Below, one piece after another: positions 34,379 to 45,328 of a stretch of DNA of 64,000 bases. The number at the start of each line of letters is the position of its first letter. Positions within the stretch are counted from its first letter, which is position 1. Both the position numbers and the translations under genes were made by a program. The stretch comes from Pseudoscleropodium purum. Lineage: Eukaryota > Streptophyta > Bryopsida > Hypnales > Brachytheciaceae. The notes beneath the pieces are model-generated. The model did no database searches, was not told the DNA's origin, and saw only the letters and a program-made list of their open reading frames with translations. The stretch is taken from positions 22,042,479 to 22,106,478 of the forward strand of contig OZ017800.1 of NCBI GenBank assembly GCA_963969395.1. Reading direction: 5' to 3'.

Positions 34379-34687
34379 CAGGGTTGACGAATCTCAACGT
34401 CCGCCCCAAAATAGCGTCCGTTTTCCGGACGTCCGGACGCTAGAGGACACAGCGTCCCGACCGCCGTCGGAAAGCGGACGGACGGGGCGGACGGCCCGAG
34501 GCGGATACCCAGATCGTGCGGACCAGATCAGTCCGCGCGTCGATCGGACGGCCGTAATCGGGCGGACGGACGGGGCGGATGGGCAGACAGGCAGACGGGG
34601 GACAGGTGGACGCTGCATCCGCTGGACCGCAAATGTCAGCAGACGCTACGGACACAGCGTCCGCGTCCGGACGTCGTGTCAACCTTG
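34379..34687. mobile_element. Non-autonomous hAT MITE, 309 bp, perfect 8-bp duplication
   Basis: Starts CAGGGTTGACGAATC and ends GTGTCAACCTTG, with ACTAGTGA on both sides (34371-34378 and 34688-34695). The 8-bp duplication and terminal repeats place it in the hAT superfamily. The interior is CpG-rich with many CGTCCG and CGGAC words, including the palindrome CCGGACGTCCGG, and carries no protein. The same element lies inside the transposase gene at 61195. Confidence 0.92.
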
Positions 34688-35273
34688 ACTAGTGAATCTA
34701 ACAACAAGAATGAATGTCAAAACTAGAAATATACATCTTTTATTTGCATATCAATTCATAAATAGTCTTCCAAAAACTACTTTATAATATTTTTTCCAAT
34801 TTGTCAATTAGGTCAAAAGATGTGCACATTTACAAGTTATTGTCCTACTCTCTCGCTATCCCTAGTACATTTTTTAAGGGGTTAAAGATTAATCCTTATC
34901 CCCTAAATGCTTGAGCCCTATTTTGAGCTTCTTGGAATTTTTTTGCTCAAAATTGAATAAAATGTCAACATTTTAACTACATTGAATTTTCTTTTGTTAC
35001 ATCATTTTGAAAAGAAAACACAACAATATCACATTTGGAGTGCAAAATTATAATGTTTGACCATGAGGGCGTTTAAACTGCAAAAGTGATGTGTAGTCTT
35101 TTAGTCCTCTTTTTGCACGTGTATACAAAACTTTGTAGTTAAATAAATGTTTGATGAATTCCCAACATTCAACATTGTGACATTCAATATCCAAGATCCT
35201 TAAGACCTTTTTCCGGTCACATTGAAACCATCCCAATGAGCTAGCTTCCAATGCAGTATTTTGTGGATCCCCC
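34688..35273. other. AT-rich intergenic DNA, no gene seen
   Basis: Nothing recognisable. Ends with CCCCC (35269-35273) next to the Copia-4 LTR. Confidence 0.4.
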
Positions 35274-35538
35274 TGTTGAAGGACTTGACTAATGTGTTAG
35301 GTTTGTGTTGAAAGACTTGGGTTAAGTAAAAGATTACTTGTAGGAACTCCTTGTTAAGTCTATAATTACTTGTAGGAATTCTATATATAGGTTGACTAAA
35401 GTAAAAGTTGTTTGTAGCCAAGCCAATAGAGTAGTATAAGAGGGCAGCCCCTTGCTTGGGTTTAATACCCCTTTTCTCATGTTTGCTTTTGTAATCCTCT
35501 TCATTGAAATATATTACCTTGTTGTTCTATTCACAATA
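35274..35538 (+). repeat. Copia-4 5' LTR (265 bp)
   Basis: Starts TGTTGAAGGACTTG and ends TTCACAATA. It has an AGTATAAGAGG sequence shared with the Copia-2 LTRs, a likely TATA region. Confidence 0.9.
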
Positions 35539-35552
35539 GGTTATGGGCCCAC
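35539..35552 (+). promoter_or_regulatory. Copia-4 primer-binding site, half-tRNA(iMet) type
   Basis: GGTTATGGGCCCAC immediately after the 5' LTR, identical to the sites of Copia-1 and Copia-2. Confidence 0.75.
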
Positions 35553-36508
35553 TCATGTGAGTTGCTATTGGAGGTTTGATCTCATGACAAGGTGTGTTGG
35601 AGGAGCATTTGTGGAGCTTGGAGTTTGGGGTCATTTGGAGCATTTGGAGTCTAGATTTGGACTATTTTTGAGGTATTTTCTTGTTTGGAGTTCAGTCTTG
35701 CTCTTGGAAGGTTGATTTGAGTTTAAGGTGACCCTAAAGGTCTGATTTGAGAGACTTGGAGCTTGAGAGAGGTCATTGGAGTGATTTAGAGCTATTAGGG
35801 TTTCATTTGAGAGATTTGGAGCCTTGAAAAGCTTGTTGGAGTGATTTGGACTTCATTTGAGAGATTGTGAGCATTGGAGTGCTCATTGGAGTGATTTGGG
35901 TCATTGGAGAACCTATTGGACTTTGTACAATAAGAAGAGACCAAATTGGGCAAAGTTGAGGTATATTGGAGTTAGAGGCATTCACCATGGCTACTAGTGA
36001 AGGAGACAACACGAGGGTCATTGACAAGTTCAATGGCGACAATTTTGGACTTTGGAAGTTCAAAATGGAGATGATTTTGGCCGAAAAAGACTTGTGGGAG
36101 ATTGTGGAGGGCACCGAAGAAGCACCCGCAATCGATGCGGACGCCAAAGTTAAGAAGGCCTATGAGAGGAGGGTGAAGAAGGCCTTTTCCATGATTGCTT
36201 GCAATCTTGTAGATAGGCAACTTGCACATGTTTGAGCATGCAAAGGACCCATGGAGGCATGGAAGGTGTTTTGCAACATCCATGAGACCAAGAGCTTGTG
36301 CAACATGCTCTTCATTCGACGCAAGTTCTTCACATGCAAGATGCAAAAGGACGAGGATATGCTTGACCACATCAACAAGGTGAAGGCACTTGCGGACCAG
36401 CTAGCTTGTTTGGAGGTGCCCGTCATAGATGGAGACATGGTCATGACTTTGCTTGAGAGCTTGCCACATTCTTATGAGTATCTCATTACGGCATTGGAGA
36501 CTAAACCT

Positions 36509-36764
36509 TATTGAGATTACAATATGAGAAGGATGAAAGGCTTTACTTAGATGGTAGGATGATATCAAGGCCCATGCATGGGCTGAACATAAAAGGGAAA
36601 AGCCTTTCCCTAGTTATCCACAAACCATGTGGGATAACTAAACACCATGGGCTGCCTTTGACTACAAGCAATACCCATTAGACTCTAAGCCTAACTAAGA
36701 GGCTAATACTACTCCTAGGGCTGAATGTACATAATCTACACTAATATGTACATGTTCTTCAACA
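36509..36764 (-). repeat. Copia-1c 3' LTR (256 bp)
   Basis: Plus-strand ends TATTGAGATTAC and TTCTTCAACA. Identical by eye to 41950-42205. Confidence 0.96.
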
Positions 36765-39700
36765 CTCCCACTTTGAGAGTGGTCAAAGGCTCCAAGGCCC
36801 ATCTTCCCTATCAAGTTGTGGTGTTGTGGCTTCCCAAGGGCCTTGGTCAGCACATCAGCAACCATAGCTTGGGTAGGCACATACTTGAGCTCAATCACCT
36901 CAGCCTCCACTCGTTCACGAATGAAATGGTGTTGCACATCAATGTGCTTGGTACGAGAGTGGTGGGTGGGATTTTTGGCCAAAGCAATGGCCCCTTGGTT
37001 GTCACACCAAATGGGTGTGCTCCCCTCTTGAACAAGACCAACATCAGCCAAGAGTTGCCTCAACCAAATGGCCTCCTTGGTGCATTGGCTCATGGCCATG
37101 TATTCAGCCTCCGTTGTAGAGAGAGCTATGGTGGGCTGCCTCTTGGAATTCCAAGTAACGGCACCCAATCCAAGCATAAACACGTAGCCGGTGGTGGATC
37201 TCCTATCCCCCTCATCACCCGCCCAATCCGCATCACAATACCCATGCAAAGACACATGGGCACCTCCAAGTTGCAACTCCATGCCAAGTGTGCCTTGAAG
37301 GTACCTCATCACCCTCTTCACCGCTGCCCAATGCATTGGGCCATACTTGGACATGTGTTGACTCACAACACTCACCGGAAAGGCCAAATCAGGCCTTGTG
37401 GCTACCATGGCATACATCAAGCACCCAACCGCTGCCTTGTAAGGCACACCTTGCATTTCAGCCCTCACCTCTCCAAATTCAGCATCCGTGAGCTTGGGCA
37501 ACTTCACATGAGTGTCAAGGGGTGTACCTATGGCTTTGCACTCCTCCATGTTGAAGCGCTTGAGGATTTCTTCAAGGTACTTGCGTTGGCTCATGGTGAT
37601 GGTGCGGGCAGCCCTATCCCTCTTGAACTCCACTCCAAGGCAATAGCTTAGCTCTCCAAGATCCGTCATCTCATACTCCTCCTTGAGCATAGCCTTCACC
37701 TCAAGCATCTTGGTCATGCTACTTGCAAGGAGGATCAGATCATCCACATATAAGATCACAATCACCAAAAACTCACCACTTTGCATGGTGTACAAAGAGT
37801 GATCAGCATGGCTTCTTAGGAAGCCCTTCCTCACAAACATGGCATCAATATCTTGGTACCATGCCCTCCCCGATTGCTTCAACCCGGGTAGGGCTTTCCT
37901 CAACTTGCACTTGAGGTGCTCCTTGCCTTCTTGCACAAAACCTTGGGGCTGATCCATGTAGATGACCTCCTTGAGCTTGGGGTTGAGAAAAGCCGTCTTC
38001 ACATCCATTTGGTGCATCTCCAAGTCCATGGCTGCCCCAAGACTCACAACACACCGGATGGTGCTAAACTTTGCAACGGGAGCAAAAGTCTCATTAAAAT
38101 CCACACCCTCCACTTGGGAGAACCCCCTAGCAACCAGCCTTGCCTTGTACCTCACAACATGACCCAAAGCATCCCTTTTGGTGGAGAAAACCCACTTACA
38201 ACCCACACTTGATCTCTTGGAAGGAAGGGGTGCAAGCTCCCATGTCCCCTTGGTAATGAGGGCCTTGTACTCCTCTTCCATGGCCAACTCCCACTTGGTT
38301 GCATCCTCACAACACAACACCTCTCCACGTGTGGAGGGATCTCCAAGGAAAGCCACATTGGCTTGTTCTTCATTTTGTGGGGGAAGAATGTGATTCAGCC
38401 ACCAATCTCCAAGTGGCTTGCGGGTCCTTGTTGGATAACGTGGCTCCTCCAAGGGCTGGTCTTGCTCCTCCAAAGGCTGATCTTGCTCTTCCAAGGGCTG
38501 ATCACGCTCTTGCCCCCTTGGTAAAGATCTTGGAGAAGGGGCTGATGGCCTCTTCCCTTGGGGTGTGGCCGCCTTCTTCTTGGGCTCCACCAACTCTTCA
38601 TCTTCTTCATCTTCATCTCCTTCATCTTCCATGTGCACTCTTGGAGTCGTGCCCACCTTTTGGGCTGGTCCTCCACTACTCCCACTTGGGCTCACCTCCA
38701 AGAGCTGAGGATCAGCACCTCCATCCTCCAAGAAGGTCACATCTCGACTCTTGATGATGGCCTTGCTCTCCACACACATCAGCCTATAAACCTTGGTTCC
38801 CTCACAATAACCAAGGAAAAGACACTTGATGCCCTTGGCATCCAACTTGGTCCTCTTGGCACTTGGAACCAATGCGTAGGCAATGCACCCGAAGATGCGC
38901 ATGTGAGACACATGAGGTCTGATCCCACTCCAAGCTTCTTGGGGTGTCTTGCTTGTCAAGGCTTGCGTAGGGCACCGATTCCTTGTATAAACCGCATTGG
39001 ACACGGCCTCCCCCCAAAGCTCATACTTCAACCCTTGGCCATGAATCATGGCCCTTGCCATCTCCACAATGGTGCGATTGGCACGCTCCGCTACGCCGTT
39101 TTGTTGAGGAGTGTAAGGGGCTGAAGTGTGGTGCTCAATGCCATGAGCCTTCAAGTACCCCTCAAAGGCCTTGGACACATACTCCCCTCCGTTATCCGAT
39201 CGCAGCACCTTCACCTTGCACTCGGATTGGGCCTCCACAAGGGCCTTCCAAGTCTCAAAACGCCCAAACACCTCACTCTTGCACTTCAGCATGTACACCC
39301 AAACCTTACAAGAGAAATCATCAATGAAGGTCACGAAATACCTTGCTCCTCCAATGGATGTGGTCTTCATCGGCCCGCACACATCGGAATGCACAAGCTC
39401 CAATAGCTTGCTCGCTCTTGTGGCCCCATCCTTGGGGAAGGGCTGCCTTGCTTGCTTGCCTTCAATGCACCCCTTGCACACCATAGAACTCCAATCATGC
39501 TTGCAAGAAGAGAGGTTCAGCCCCTTCACAATGTGTTGGAGGCTCTTCATGCTCTTCACATTCAAGTGCCCAAGCCTCCTATGCCAAAGCTCCACAAGGT
39601 CTTCATGGGCTGATCCTTGGGCCACACACGCCAAGGAAGTGCCATTCACCTTGGTGAAATGGAGGAGGTACAAGTTGCCCTCACGAGGGGCTGATGCAAT

Positions 39701-40834
39701 CAAGACTCCACTTGGTGAACGCACAACACACCCCACCATGTTGAAATGCACTTTCAAACCTCCCAAAGACAATTTGCTTACCGAAAGCAAGTTGGCATGC
39801 AACTTGGGGACATGAAGGACCTCATGGATTTGGATCCTCTTGGGCTGACCCTTCACCATCACCTCCACAAGGATCTCCCCCTTGCCAAGGGCCTCCACCA
39901 TGCCATTGTCTCCCAAATAAATCTTCTTCCCCGAAATGGGCTGATAGGTGTGGAAGGCATCACTATGGCTGGTCATATGTTGGGTGGCTCCCGAGTCCAC
40001 AATCCAAGTAAACATGTTGGCCTTCTCCCCTCCTCCATGTGTGGCAAAGGCGAAATCCTCCTCTTCCTCCTCTTTGGAAGCTTGGTGTGCACTCTCCTTG
40101 TCTTTGTCTTGGCTGATCTTGCAATGCCTAGCAATGTGGCCTGGTTTGCCACACTTGAAGCATGTCCTTGTCTCCTTGGAAGCCTTGGTGTTGCCTCCCT
40201 TGCCATGTCTTGAGACTAGGGCTGATCCCTCCCCTTGGGGCTCATTCTCCTTGCGCTTGGTCACCTCATGCATCAAGCGAGCCGTCACAAACTCCAAGGT
40301 CAGCTCCTTGGTGGGCCTTGTCTCCAATGCGGTGATGAGGAACTCATAAGACGATGGCAAGCTTGCCAACAAGGTCATCACCACATCTCCCTCCGTCACG
40401 GGCGCATCCAAACAAGCCAACTCATCCGCAAGAGCCTTGACCTTGTTCACGTGATCCAACAAATCGTCCTCCTCTTCCATCTTGCTAGTGAAGAACTTTC
40501 TTCGAAGAAATAGGAGGTTGGAGAGGCTCTTGGTCTCATGGATGTTGCAAAGGGTGGTCCACGCTTGGGCTGGTCCCTTGCAATGGCGGATGTGTGCAAT
40601 TTGCCGGTCCGCAAGGTTGATGGCAATGAGAGCAAAGGCCTTCTTCTCCTTCCTCTCCGATGCCTTCTTGGTCTTTGGATCCGCATCTTCACTTGGAGGC
40701 TCCTCACTCCCATCCACCACGTCCCACAAGTCCTTCTCCGCAAGGATCATCTCCATCTTGAACTTCCACATGCCAAAGTTCTCCCCATTGAACTTGTCAA
40801 TGATGCGCACGCCCTCTCCTCCACTTGATGACAT
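36695..40834 (-). CDS. Copia-1c Gag-Pol polyprotein, 1379-1394 aa
   Basis: One frame encodes Gag, protease, integrase, reverse transcriptase and RNase H. The start given is MSSSGG; an in-frame ATG 45 bases upstream would add 15 residues but lies within the repeated leader. Numbering from that upstream ATG: zinc knuckle 240-253, protease DSG 295-297, integrase D499, D562 and E598 (D-D35-E), reverse transcriptase from about 893 with D959 in the MHQMDV motif and YVDD 1044-1047, RNase H with D1216, E1257 and D1293. Between integrase and reverse transcriptase there is an acidic linker with a seven-residue repeat (DQPLEEQ, three units). The last 24 or so codons lie in the 3' LTR. No lesion is visible, so it may be active. 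Confidence 0.95.
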   Translation of the reverse strand: MSSSGGEGVRIIDKFNGENFGMWKFKMEMILAEKDLWDVVDGSEEPPSEDADPKTKKASERKEKKAFALIAINLADRQIAHIRHCKGPAQAWTTLCNIHETKSLSNLLFLRRKFFTSKMEEEDDLLDHVNKVKALADELACLDAPVTEGDVVMTLLASLPSSYEFLITALETRPTKELTLEFVTARLMHEVTKRKENEPQGEGSALVSRHGKGGNTKASKETRTCFKCGKPGHIARHCKISQDKDKESAHQASKEEEEEDFAFATHGGGEKANMFTWIVDSGATQHMTSHSDAFHTYQPISGKKIYLGDNGMVEALGKGEILVEVMVKGQPKRIQIHEVLHVPKLHANLLSVSKLSLGGLKVHFNMVGCVVRSPSGVLIASAPREGNLYLLHFTKVNGTSLACVAQGSAHEDLVELWHRRLGHLNVKSMKSLQHIVKGLNLSSCKHDWSSMVCKGCIEGKQARQPFPKDGATRASKLLELVHSDVCGPMKTTSIGGARYFVTFIDDFSCKVWVYMLKCKSEVFGRFETWKALVEAQSECKVKVLRSDNGGEYVSKAFEGYLKAHGIEHHTSAPYTPQQNGVAERANRTIVEMARAMIHGQGLKYELWGEAVSNAVYTRNRCPTQALTSKTPQEAWSGIRPHVSHMRIFGCIAYALVPSAKRTKLDAKGIKCLFLGYCEGTKVYRLMCVESKAIIKSRDVTFLEDGGADPQLLEVSPSGSSGGPAQKVGTTPRVHMEDEGDEDEEDEELVEPKKKAATPQGKRPSAPSPRSLPRGQERDQPLEEQDQPLEEQDQPLEEPRYPTRTRKPLGDWWLNHILPPQNEEQANVAFLGDPSTRGEVLCCEDATKWELAMEEEYKALITKGTWELAPLPSKRSSVGCKWVFSTKRDALGHVVRYKARLVARGFSQVEGVDFNETFAPVAKFSTIRCVVSLGAAMDLEMHQMDVKTAFLNPKLKEVIYMDQPQGFVQEGKEHLKCKLRKALPGLKQSGRAWYQDIDAMFVRKGFLRSHADHSLYTMQSGEFLVIVILYVDDLILLASSMTKMLEVKAMLKEEYEMTDLGELSYCLGVEFKRDRAARTITMSQRKYLEEILKRFNMEECKAIGTPLDTHVKLPKLTDAEFGEVRAEMQGVPYKAAVGCLMYAMVATRPDLAFPVSVVSQHMSKYGPMHWAAVKRVMRYLQGTLGMELQLGGAHVSLHGYCDADWAGDEGDRRSTTGYVFMLGLGAVTWNSKRQPTIALSTTEAEYMAMSQCTKEAIWLRQLLADVGLVQEGSTPIWCDNQGAIALAKNPTHHSRTKHIDVQHHFIRERVEAEVIELKYVPTQAMVADVLTKALGKPQHHNLIGKMGLGAFDHSQSGSVEEHVHISVDYVHSALGVVLAS

Positions 40835-40841
40835 GATGAAG

Positions 40842-41171
40842 CACCTCCCACTTGTTGGCAGCACCCAAAGGGTCTCCAAGTCAATTCAGCCTCCAAACAC
40901 TCCCTTGGAAGCCAATTGGGCTGAAACGACAACAATCACCCCTTCCAAGGACACCTCCCACTTGTTGGCAGCTTCCTAAGTGTCTCCAAGTCAATTCAGC
41001 CTCCAAACACTCCCTTGGAAGCCAATTGGGCTGAAACGGCAACAATCAGCCCTTCCAAGGACACCTCTCACTTGTTGGCAGCACCCTAAGTGTCTCCAAG
41101 TCAATTCAGCCTCCAAACACTCCCTTGGAAGCCAATTGGGCTGAAATGACAACAATCAGCCCTTCCAAGGT
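40842..41171 (-). repeat. 110-bp tandem repeats in the Copia-1c leader (three copies)
   Basis: Units begin at 40842, 40952 and 41062 with CACCTCCCACTTGTTGGCAG or a close variant. The first overlaps the region coding for the optional N-terminal extension. Copia-1d has two copies and Copia-1b one. Confidence 0.93.
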
Positions 41172-41935
41172 CCTCACAACCTTAGGAAGGACAAAACACT
41201 CCTCACAAGTGCCTCACCTCCTCTCAACACGAATTCAGACCCTAATGGAGCTCAAATCCACCACATGGACATGATGGGCTAGTGCTACTTCAATTCAGCA
41301 AGCCAACTCACAATGCTCCTCACAAATAGGGTACTCCACACTCCAAGGCACTCAAGCCTTCCAATCAGCCCTCAATGGATCACCAATCCACCCAAACACC
41401 CTAATTGGCCCTCAATGGCTCACATGGCCACAAATCAGCCCTCTTGGGTTCACAAAGTCCATGAATTGCCTCACACACTCACAAGGGCACTAATCAGCCC
41501 TCCATGCATGGCAAAAACCTCAAGCAACTCAAATATGCTTCCAAGGCTCACAAAGACTCTCAATAGATGGCAATTGGCACCATTACAATCCACAATGCAC
41601 CTAAGTGCAAAATCAGCCACAATGGGCTCCCAATGTACTTTTCTAAGCACAAACTCAAACTAGGAGCATGCAACCAGCCCACTCTAGGTCTGATTACTAC
41701 CATAAGCAATGTCCCACCCAAAATGTACTCCAAACCTCACAAACCAACCAACAAAAGCTCAAAAAAAAAATTTCCTCCTTTTTAAGAAAAATGCACTCCA
41801 AAGTTTTTGTTTTTGAAAAATGACTCACACCATATGGTTTGTAGGTGACAAGTGACAAAGGGCTGATTACTCCTCCAAGCTCCAAGACCTCCTCCAAATG
41901 CTTTGAATTCCTCCCTCAAACGCAACTCCAAGTGC

Positions 41936-41949
41936 GTGGGCCCATAACC
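41936..41949 (-). promoter_or_regulatory. Copia-1c primer-binding site, half-tRNA(iMet) type
   Basis: GGTTATGGGCCCAC on the minus strand, directly adjoining the 5' LTR at 41950. Confidence 0.75.
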
Positions 41950-42205
41950 TATTGAGATTACAATATGAGAAGGATGAAAGGCTTTACTTAGATGGTAGGA
42001 TGATATCAAGGCCCATGCATGGGCTGAACATAAAAGGGAAAAGCCTTTCCCTAGTTATCCACAAACCATGTGGGATAACTAAACACCATGGGCTGCCTTT
42101 GACTACAAGCAATACCCATTAGACTCTAAGCCTAACTAAGAGGCTAATACTACTCCTAGGGCTGAATGTACATAATCTACACTAATATGTACATGTTCTT
42201 CAACA
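41950..42205 (-). repeat. Copia-1c 5' LTR (256 bp)
   Basis: Identical by eye to the 3' LTR. Followed by the AACCT target copy and resumption of Copia-4 gag. Confidence 0.96.
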
Positions 42206-44205
42206 AACCTATGGCGGAGCTCACTATTGACTTCATCACAGCGCGATTGATACACGAGGTGTCCAAGAGGAAGGAAAATGAGCCTCATGAAGGAGGTGTA
42301 GCACTCTACTCACGTAATGGCCAAGGAGGGAGGTCACAACCACAGAAGGAGACACGCACTTGCTTCAATTGTGGTAAGCCCGGCCACCTTGCAAAGTTTT
42401 GCAGGTTGCCCAAGAAGGAGAGTGCAAATAAGGCTAGTGTGAAGGAGGTGGAGGAAGACTTTGCGTTTGCAACCAATGCTGGATATGACAACACCGACAT
42501 GTTCAAGTGGATCATTGACTCCGGTGCAACGCAACACATGACTCCACACAGGCAAGCATTCTTCATGTATGAGCCTACTAGCAACCGCACGGTGTATTTG
42601 GGTGACCATGGCGTGGTGGATGCAATTGGCATGGGTTGCATTGTGGTGGAGGTAGAGGTGAAGGGCAAATTGAGGACAATTCACATCCAAGGTGCTTTAC
42701 ATGTGCCCAAGTTGTATGCAAATTTGCTCTCGGTGAGCAAATTGGTGTCACAAAATTTGAAGGTGCAATTCAACAACCAAGGTTGTGTTTTGTGTGCATC
42801 CAATGGAGAGATGATCGTGACGGCACCAAGAGAGGGCAACTTGTATCAGTTGAGGTTCAAATCGGTGAACGGTATAAGCATGGCGTGTTTGGCACAAGGA
42901 GCATCTCATCAACAATCTTTGGAGCTTTGGCACAAGAGATTGGGCCACCTCAATGAGAAGAGTGTGAAGAGTCTTCAAAGCATGGTGGGAGGCATGCAAG
43001 TGATGAAAGGCTCTTGTGATTTGAAGTGCGAGGCTTGCATTCAAAGCAAGCGAGGCAATCATTTCCATCGGATGGAGGGATGGAAGCAACCAAGGTGTTG
43101 GAGATTGTGCACTCGGATGTGTGTGGCCCTATGAAGACCACTTCCATGTGTGGTGCAAGGTATTTTTTAACCTTCATTGATGATTTTTCAAGGAAGATAT
43201 GGGTGTTCATGCTTAAATGCAAGAGTGATGTGTTTGAGCGGTTCAAGGCATGGAAGGCACTTGTAGAGAATGAATCGGGGCACAAGGTGAAGGTGTTGAG
43301 ATTGGATAATGGAGGGGAGTACATGTCCAAGGCCTTTGAGGCTTTTATGAGAGAGCATGGCATTCAACACCAAACCTCAGCCCCTTATACTCCACAACAA
43401 AATGGTGTGGCAGAGTGTGCCAACCGCACACTTATGGAGATGGCTCGTGCCATGTTGCATGCCCAAGGCCTCAAATTTGATCTTTGGGCAGAGGCTATAT
43501 CAAATGCGGCCTACACACACAATAGATGCCCCTCAAGGGCGGTAGCTTCTATGACACCACAAAAGCATGGAGTGGAAAGAGGCCAAACATTGGGCATATG
43601 CGAATCTTTGGATGCATTGCATACGCCTTGGATTTGAGTCCTAAGCGCACCAAGCTTGATGCAAAGGGCATCAAATGCTTGCTTTTGGGCTATTGGGAAG
43701 GCTCCAAGGCCTATAGGTTGATGTGCTTGGAGACAAAGAAGATCATCAAAAGTCAAGACGTTACCTTTATGGAAGACAAGCTAGGGGTAAGTGATGCTTT
43801 GGAGATGTGTCCAAGTGGGAGCAATGAGACTACGACACTTGAGGTGGACAAATCTCCAAGCATGGAAGCTTTGCCCAAGGATGATGAGACACCACCTACA
43901 CCTGAAGAGAAGACAAATCCATCTCCGAGTTTGGCGCCAAGTGAAGATGAAGAAGAAGATGCTTCCAAGGAGCCAAGGTACCCTACAAGGGAGCATAGGC
44001 TGCTTGGAGAATGGTGGAAGAACCACCTTTTCACTCAAGAGCAAGAGGAGCATGCAAATGTGGCGTATGTAAGAGATCTATGCAACTTTGGTGACGCTAT
44101 GAAGAGTGCGGATGCAAGAAAGTGGGAAAAAGCCATGCAAGAAGAGTATGCCTCACTTATGACCAAAGGTACTTGGGAACTCTCCCCTCTTCCTCATGAT
44201 CATAC

Positions 44206-44660
44206 TGTTGAAGATATTGAGTAGGATGCTTTGGATTGTTTGTGAAAGCTCGTAGTATGGGCTAACGTTGGATAGGTGTTGTTTGTAGCCAAAGCAAGAA
44301 CAATATAGGATCGCCACATGTCATGCATAGGATAGGCAAGGACACGTGGAAGGAAGCATGTTGGCGAAATGCCATGTGTCTTGCATGTGGTAGGCAAAGA
44401 CACGTGGAGGGCATAGGATAGATGGACCGACACGTGTCTAGACACGTGGAAGGCCGCATGAGGACGGACCGCCATGTGGTCCATGAGGTGGCAAGAGGTG
44501 GCTTACAAGTGGCATTCGAAAGGACTTGCAAGACACTTGAGACGCCACCAAGTAGTAGTATAAGAGGAGAGCTCTTAGCAACGGCTCACTACCCTTTCTC
44601 ACACTTGTTTGTAATCCCCCTTCATTAGAATATATTGGCTTAGTGTTTCTTTTCTCAATA
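44206..44660 (+). repeat. Copia-2b 5' LTR (455 bp)
   Basis: Starts TGTTGAAGATATTG and ends TTTCTCAATA. It carries four CACGTG boxes (44343, 44401, 44431 and 44443), the fifth having changed to CATGTG. Confidence 0.95.
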
Positions 44661-44674
44661 GGTTATGGGCCCAC
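44661..44674 (+). promoter_or_regulatory. Copia-2b primer-binding site, half-tRNA(iMet) type
   Basis: GGTTATGGGCCCAC directly after the 5' LTR. Confidence 0.75.
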
Positions 44675-44980
44675 TCATGTGAGTTACTATTAGAGATTGG
44701 ATCTCATTGCAAGGTGTGTTGGAGGAGCATTATTGGAGTTTGGAGCAAGTGGAGTTTGGAGTCATTTGGAGCATTTTCATTGAAGATTTGGACCTTTGGG
44801 TGAGGTATTTTGTTGTTTGGGGTTCATTTGTGCTCATTGAGGTGTGATTTGGTGCTTCATAGCCGTTGTTGGGAGCTAGAGTTTAGCTCTTCCTCCAAAG
44901 GGGCTAATTTGTGCATTTAATACTTCATTGAGGTGATTTGAAGCATTTGAGTGCTCATAAGAGAGATGTGCATCATTTGA

Positions 44981-45170
44981 GGTCTGATTTGAGTGTATTA
45001 GATCATTTGGAAGTGCATTGGAGAGATTTGAACCACTTGGGGTTTGAATTGAGTGATTTGGAGCACTAGAGTGTGCATTGGAGAGATTTAGACCACTTGG
45101 GGTCTGAATTGAGTGATTTGGAGCACGAGAGTATGCATTGGAGAGATTTGGGCCACTTGAGGTCTGAATT
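44981..45170 (+). repeat. 60-bp tandem repeats in the Copia-2b leader (three full copies)
   Basis: The GTCTGAATT or GTTTGAATT landmark recurs at about 45041, 45101 and 45161, with a partial copy near 44981. Copia-2a has three more copies. Confidence 0.9.
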
Positions 45171-45328
45171 AAGAGGATAGGACCATTGAGGGTCTTATTA
45201 AAAAGATTGAGGGTATTTGGGACCCTATTGGACTTGTTACAACCACGAGGGAGTGAGTTGTGCATTTTGAGGTTACATTGAAGTGATTTGGATCACTTGG
45301 GGTTGTAGTAGAGTGGGAGGTATTCACC

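Larger units (their letters stand above)
36509..42205 (-). mobile_element. Copia-1c LTR retrotransposon, full length (5697 bp), intact
   Basis: Complete insertion inside Copia-4 gag, with a perfect 5-bp duplication AACCT at 36504-36508 and 42206-42210. The two 256-bp LTRs appear identical, so the insertion is recent. Primer-binding site, leader with three 110-bp repeats, and an uninterrupted gag-pol frame are present. Confidence 0.97.

Noticed and set aside
36725..37651. Open frames of 308 codons antisense to the Copia-1 pol 3' end (also at 52769-53695 and 197-1123)
   Set aside because: They mirror the conserved RNase H coding strand in every copy; near-identical copies keep the same antisense frame without selection. 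No domain is recognisable.
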